Part shown: piece after piece, positions 6,115 to 8,941 of the stretch
How the letters are laid out: each line of letters starts with the position of its first letter
Position numbering within the stretch: position 1 is the stretch's first letter
Assembly (NCBI GenBank): GCA_900757255.1
Contig: CAAENE010000413.1
Location: 1-8,941 of the forward strand
Source of the DNA: Clostridia bacterium
GTDB taxonomy: Bacteria > Bacillota > Clostridia > HGM11514
Length of the DNA: 8,941 bases
Direction: 5' to 3'
Notes under the pieces: model-generated
Database searches by the model: none
What the model saw: only the letters and a program-made list of their open reading frames with translations
What the model was told of the DNA's origin: nothing
Made by a program: the position numbers and the translations under genes

Positions 6115-8941
6115 ATGGAAAAGGAATTAAAAATGCCAAATGGGTTTGCTCCATGGGAGAACAATATGGAGATATTCGAACTGAACAAACGTAAGGGTCA
6201 TACGGATATTATACCATATGACAGCTTTTACGACGCCCTGCTGGGCGGGAGCCATGACATTAATGCACTCTCCCTGAACGGCGAATGGAATTTTAAGCTG
6301 TATGAAAAACCAGCCGGCTGCCCGGACGAATTTTATCAGGAGGGATACGATTTTTCCTCCTGGGGATTTATCGACGTTCCCTCGAACTGGCAAATGCAGG
6401 GATACGATTATCCGATTTATACCAATGTAAAATATCCCTGGGAAATAGACGACGATATCATGCCGCCTCAAATCCCGCAGAATTATAACCCGGTCGGCCT
6501 GTACATAAAAGAATTTGAACTTCCTGACAACTTTACCGAAAAAATTATTTTGCGCTTTGACGGGGTTGAGTCCTGCGCAGCAGTGTGGCTGAACGGAACA
6601 TTCATCGGCTACAGCGAGGGTTCTTTTACACCGGCTGAATTTGATATAACTGACGCAATTATACCGGACAGCATAAACCGCCTCTGCGTCAAAGTCCTGC
6701 GCTGGTGCGACGGAAGCTGGCTGGAGGATCAGGATTTCTGGCGTCTGTCGGGAATTTTCCGCGATGTGACTATTTACCAGCTTCCGGCATGCCATATTGC
6801 AGATTTTTGCGTCAATGCAATATTGGATGAAGACTATAACGACGGCAAACTTGAAGTTTCAGCTCTCTTACAAAATTGTCCGGAGCATGCTGAGCTGACT
6901 GTTTCTCTCTATGACAGTGAGGATAATGAAATCCTGAAAAAAGTCCTGCCCGCCATGGAAAAAATCGAATTTACCGAACCGGTACAAAAACCGAACCCGT
7001 GGAGCGCGGAGCATCCAAATCTGTACCGCGCTGTGTTTACCCTGTCCTGTGACGAGAGTATCCACTATGCAGCATGCGATACCGGCTTCAAGCGTTTTGA
7101 AATCAAAGATTCCATTATGTATCTCAACGGAAAACGAATCATTTTTAAAGGGGTAAACCGTCACGAATTCGGCGCGGAGTTCGGGCGTGCAGTTACCTTT
7201 GAGGCTATGCTTGAGGATGTTATCACCATGAAACAGCATAATATCAATGCTGTGAGAACCTCCCATTACCCCAATCATCCCAAATGGTACGAGCTCTGTG
7301 ACATTTACGGCCTTTATGTTATTGACGAGACGAATCTTGAATCGCATGGAACCTGGCGGTACAATTTAGATTCAGTCGACCCGCTTGCGATTCCGTCTGA
7401 TAAACCGGAATATACCGAAAACGTTCTCGCACGGGCAAAGGACATGTTTTACCGTGACAGGAACCATCCCTCCATTTTATTCTGGTCACTTGGCAATGAA
7501 TCCTATGGCGGTGAAAATTTCGCCAAAATGTATCAATTTTTCAAATCACACGATAAGACCCGCTTAGTGCATTATGAGGGCGGCCGCTGGTTCCCGGAAC
7601 AGCTTCAGGATACCGATGTATACAGCCAGATGTATCCGCATATCGACCAGGTCGAAAAATTCTGCTCAGAGCACACAGACAAACCTTTGATTTTATGCGA
7701 ATTTGCACATGCAATGGGCAATTCCTGCGGTAATTTCTATAAATATACCGACGGCTTTGAAACCATTCCAACCTTCCAGGGCGGCTTTATCTGGGACTAT
7801 GTGGATCAGGCAATTTTAGGGACAGATGAAAACGGCAAGGAATTTTTGGGCTATGGCGGCGATTTTGGCGATACCTATAACAACGGCAACTTCAGCGGTA
7901 ACGGTATCGTGTTTGCCGACAGAAGCTTAACGCCTAAAATCCATGAAGTAAAATATTGTTATCAAAATATAGCTTTTTCTGCATCCGACCTTGAAAAAGG
8001 GAAATTTACAATCAAAAACAAATTCCTGTTCTCCAATTTGTCGGAATTTGATTTTTCCTACACTCTGATGGTGGACGGAGAGATTTATGAATATGGAGAA
8101 TTTGAGGTTTCCTGCAAACCAGGTGAAACAGTAGCCGTACAACTGCCCATTTCCTATGAGGGAATCGAGGAAGAATGCTTTATCGATCTGTATGCGTCAC
8201 TCCGTGAAGATACCGTCTGGGCAGACGCCGGGCATATTATTGCAGAGGAACAGTTTGAACGCGCTGCAAAAAGCATGCCGGAAATCGCAGGTAAATGCGA
8301 TACAAAGCTTCAGGTAAAAACAACCTATGCCTCCCATACCGTGTCCGGTCACGATTTCTCCTATCGTTTTTCTCTGCGCACCGGCGATCTGATCAGCATG
8401 AAAAAAGGCGGCAAGGAATATCTCAAAGATCGGGTTCGGCTCAATTTCTGGCGTGCGCCTATTGACAATGACCGCGGCAACAAACAGCATGTGCGCTGTG
8501 CAATTTGGAGGGATGCTGGAGAATTTGCCGGGCTGAATGTCGGAAATGCAGAATATGATGGGGATAACGTCGTAATTACCACAAAGTTTACTCTTCCTGC
8601 TAATTCTAAGCCGGAAGGCGAATATGTTACAACGATTTATCCAGACGGTACCTTGAAAGTAGATTATCATTTCCAGGGGGATGCCACTTTGCCGGAAATA
8701 CCGGAAATCGGTATGATGTTTACGCTGGATGAAAGCTTTGACCGAATCAAGTGGTTCGGCCGCGGAGAGCATGAAAACTATATCGACCGAAACAAATCGG
8801 CTTTTGTTGACTTATATACCTCAACGGTTGCCGACCGATTCGTCCCCTATCTGAAACCCCAGGAATGCGGCAATATGACAGATGTGCGGTATTTATACCT
8901 CTATAACCGGGACGGACGGGCAATCAAATTCAGCGGTCTGC
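6115..8941 (+). CDS. lacZ: Beta-galactosidase, GH2 LacZ type (3' end outside the window)
   Basis: An uninterrupted frame of 942 codons runs to the window edge without a stop; LacZ proteins are usually about 1000-1030 residues, so the last few dozen are missing. It hydrolyses terminal beta-galactosides such as lactose by a retaining mechanism, and is cytoplasmic since no signal peptide is seen. The order is: sugar-binding domain (about 45-220, LNGEW, NPVGLY, WLRLSG-like DFWRLSGIFRDV), Ig-like domain, TIM barrel (about 335-625), a second Ig-like domain and the C-terminal beta-sandwich (about 735 on, FWRAPIDNDRG). Acid/base E462 (WSLGNES) and nucleophile E529 (LCEFAHAMGNS) are intact, as are H350, H384, E409, H411, W560, F593 and N596. 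The position of the E. coli sodium ligand Asp201 is Gly169 here. GAGGTG at 6105-6110 sits 4 nt before the ATG. No terminator or clear promoter separates it from purD. Confidence 0.95.
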   Translation, partial: MEKELKMPNGFAPWENNMEIFELNKRKGHTDIIPYDSFYDALLGGSHDINALSLNGEWNFKLYEKPAGCPDEFYQEGYDFSSWGFIDVPSNWQMQGYDYPIYTNVKYPWEIDDDIMPPQIPQNYNPVGLYIKEFELPDNFTEKIILRFDGVESCAAVWLNGTFIGYSEGSFTPAEFDITDAIIPDSINRLCVKVLRWCDGSWLEDQDFWRLSGIFRDVTIYQLPACHIADFCVNAILDEDYNDGKLEVSALLQNCPEHAELTVSLYDSEDNEILKKVLPAMEKIEFTEPVQKPNPWSAEHPNLYRAVFTLSCDESIHYAACDTGFKRFEIKDSIMYLNGKRIIFKGVNRHEFGAEFGRAVTFEAMLEDVITMKQHNINAVRTSHYPNHPKWYELCDIYGLYVIDETNLESHGTWRYNLDSVDPLAIPSDKPEYTENVLARAKDMFYRDRNHPSILFWSLGNESYGGENFAKMYQFFKSHDKTRLVHYEGGRWFPEQLQDTDVYSQMYPHIDQVEKFCSEHTDKPLILCEFAHAMGNSCGNFYKYTDGFETIPTFQGGFIWDYVDQAILGTDENGKEFLGYGGDFGDTYNNGNFSGNGIVFADRSLTPKIHEVKYCYQNIAFSASDLEKGKFTIKNKFLFSNLSEFDFSYTLMVDGEIYEYGEFEVSCKPGETVAVQLPISYEGIEEECFIDLYASLREDTVWADAGHIIAEEQFERAAKSMPEIAGKCDTKLQVKTTYASHTVSGHDFSYRFSLRTGDLISMKKGGKEYLKDRVRLNFWRAPIDNDRGNKQHVRCAIWRDAGEFAGLNVGNAEYDGDNVVITTKFTLPANSKPEGEYVTTIYPDGTLKVDYHFQGDATLPEIPEIGMMFTLDESFDRIKWFGRGEHENYIDRNKSAFVDLYTSTVADRFVPYLKPQECGNMTDVRYLYLYNRDGRAIKFSGL

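Noticed and set aside
6127..6795. Open frame of 222 codons on the minus strand opposite lacZ
   Set aside because: It lies entirely over the sugar-binding domain of an intact GH2 gene and has no motif or ribosome binding site that I can see.
1..8941. A novel defence, mobile or CRISPR-like system
   Set aside because: No repeat arrays, integrase/transposase motifs, toxin-antitoxin-like small gene pairs or abrupt composition change was seen; nearly all of the sequence is explained by housekeeping and metabolic genes.

Overview
The window looks like a chromosomal stretch of an anaerobic, low-to-mid GC Firmicute, probably a clostridial or Ruminococcaceae/Oscillospiraceae-type gut bacterium. The reasons are a rubredoxin gene next to an A-type flavodiiron protein gene, strong AGGAG-type ribosome binding sites, an aroQ-pepP junction typical of Firmicutes, a cytoplasmic GH2 beta-galactosidase, and protein sequences that read as clostridial. 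The genus cannot be fixed by eye. All recognisable genes lie on the + strand, and no mobile element, CRISPR array, tRNA or rRNA was seen.

Layout. Bases 1-276 are the 3' end of an unrecognised gene whose product has an acidic, proline-rich stretch followed by a hydrophobic C-terminus. An AT-rich intergenic region (277-471) carries a very good sigma-A-type promoter (TTGAAA, 17 bp, TATAAT) and a leader able to form several hairpins. This promoter should drive a first unit: rubredoxin (472-630), flavodiiron protein FprA (691-1875) and shikimate kinase AroK (1890-2399). The unit closes at a strong intrinsic terminator (2402-2441). A further perfect hairpin (638-656) lies between the rubredoxin and fprA genes.

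The second unit starts right after the terminator: an endonuclease IV-like TIM-barrel protein (2471-3334), type II dehydroquinase AroQ (3331-3777), an M24B Xaa-Pro aminopeptidase (3774-4823), PurD (4837-6096, TTG start) and a large LacZ-type beta-galactosidase (6115 to the window edge, incomplete). The first three genes overlap by 4 bp each. The remaining gaps are 13 and 18 bp, so the whole run could be cotranscribed.

How the genes work together. Rubredoxin feeds electrons to the di-iron site of FprA, which reduces O2 (or NO) to protect an anaerobe. AroK and AroQ are two steps of the shikimate pathway, here split over two adjacent units. PurD (de novo purine synthesis), the peptidase and LacZ (galactoside hydrolysis) have no obvious shared pathway and look like housekeeping genes collected in one operon. 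I found no convincing evidence for an undescribed system. The points most worth a second look are the altered metal site of the Nfo-like protein, the structured rubredoxin leader and rubredoxin/fprA hairpin, purD in the place where efp often follows pepP, and lacZ sitting 18 bp behind purD.
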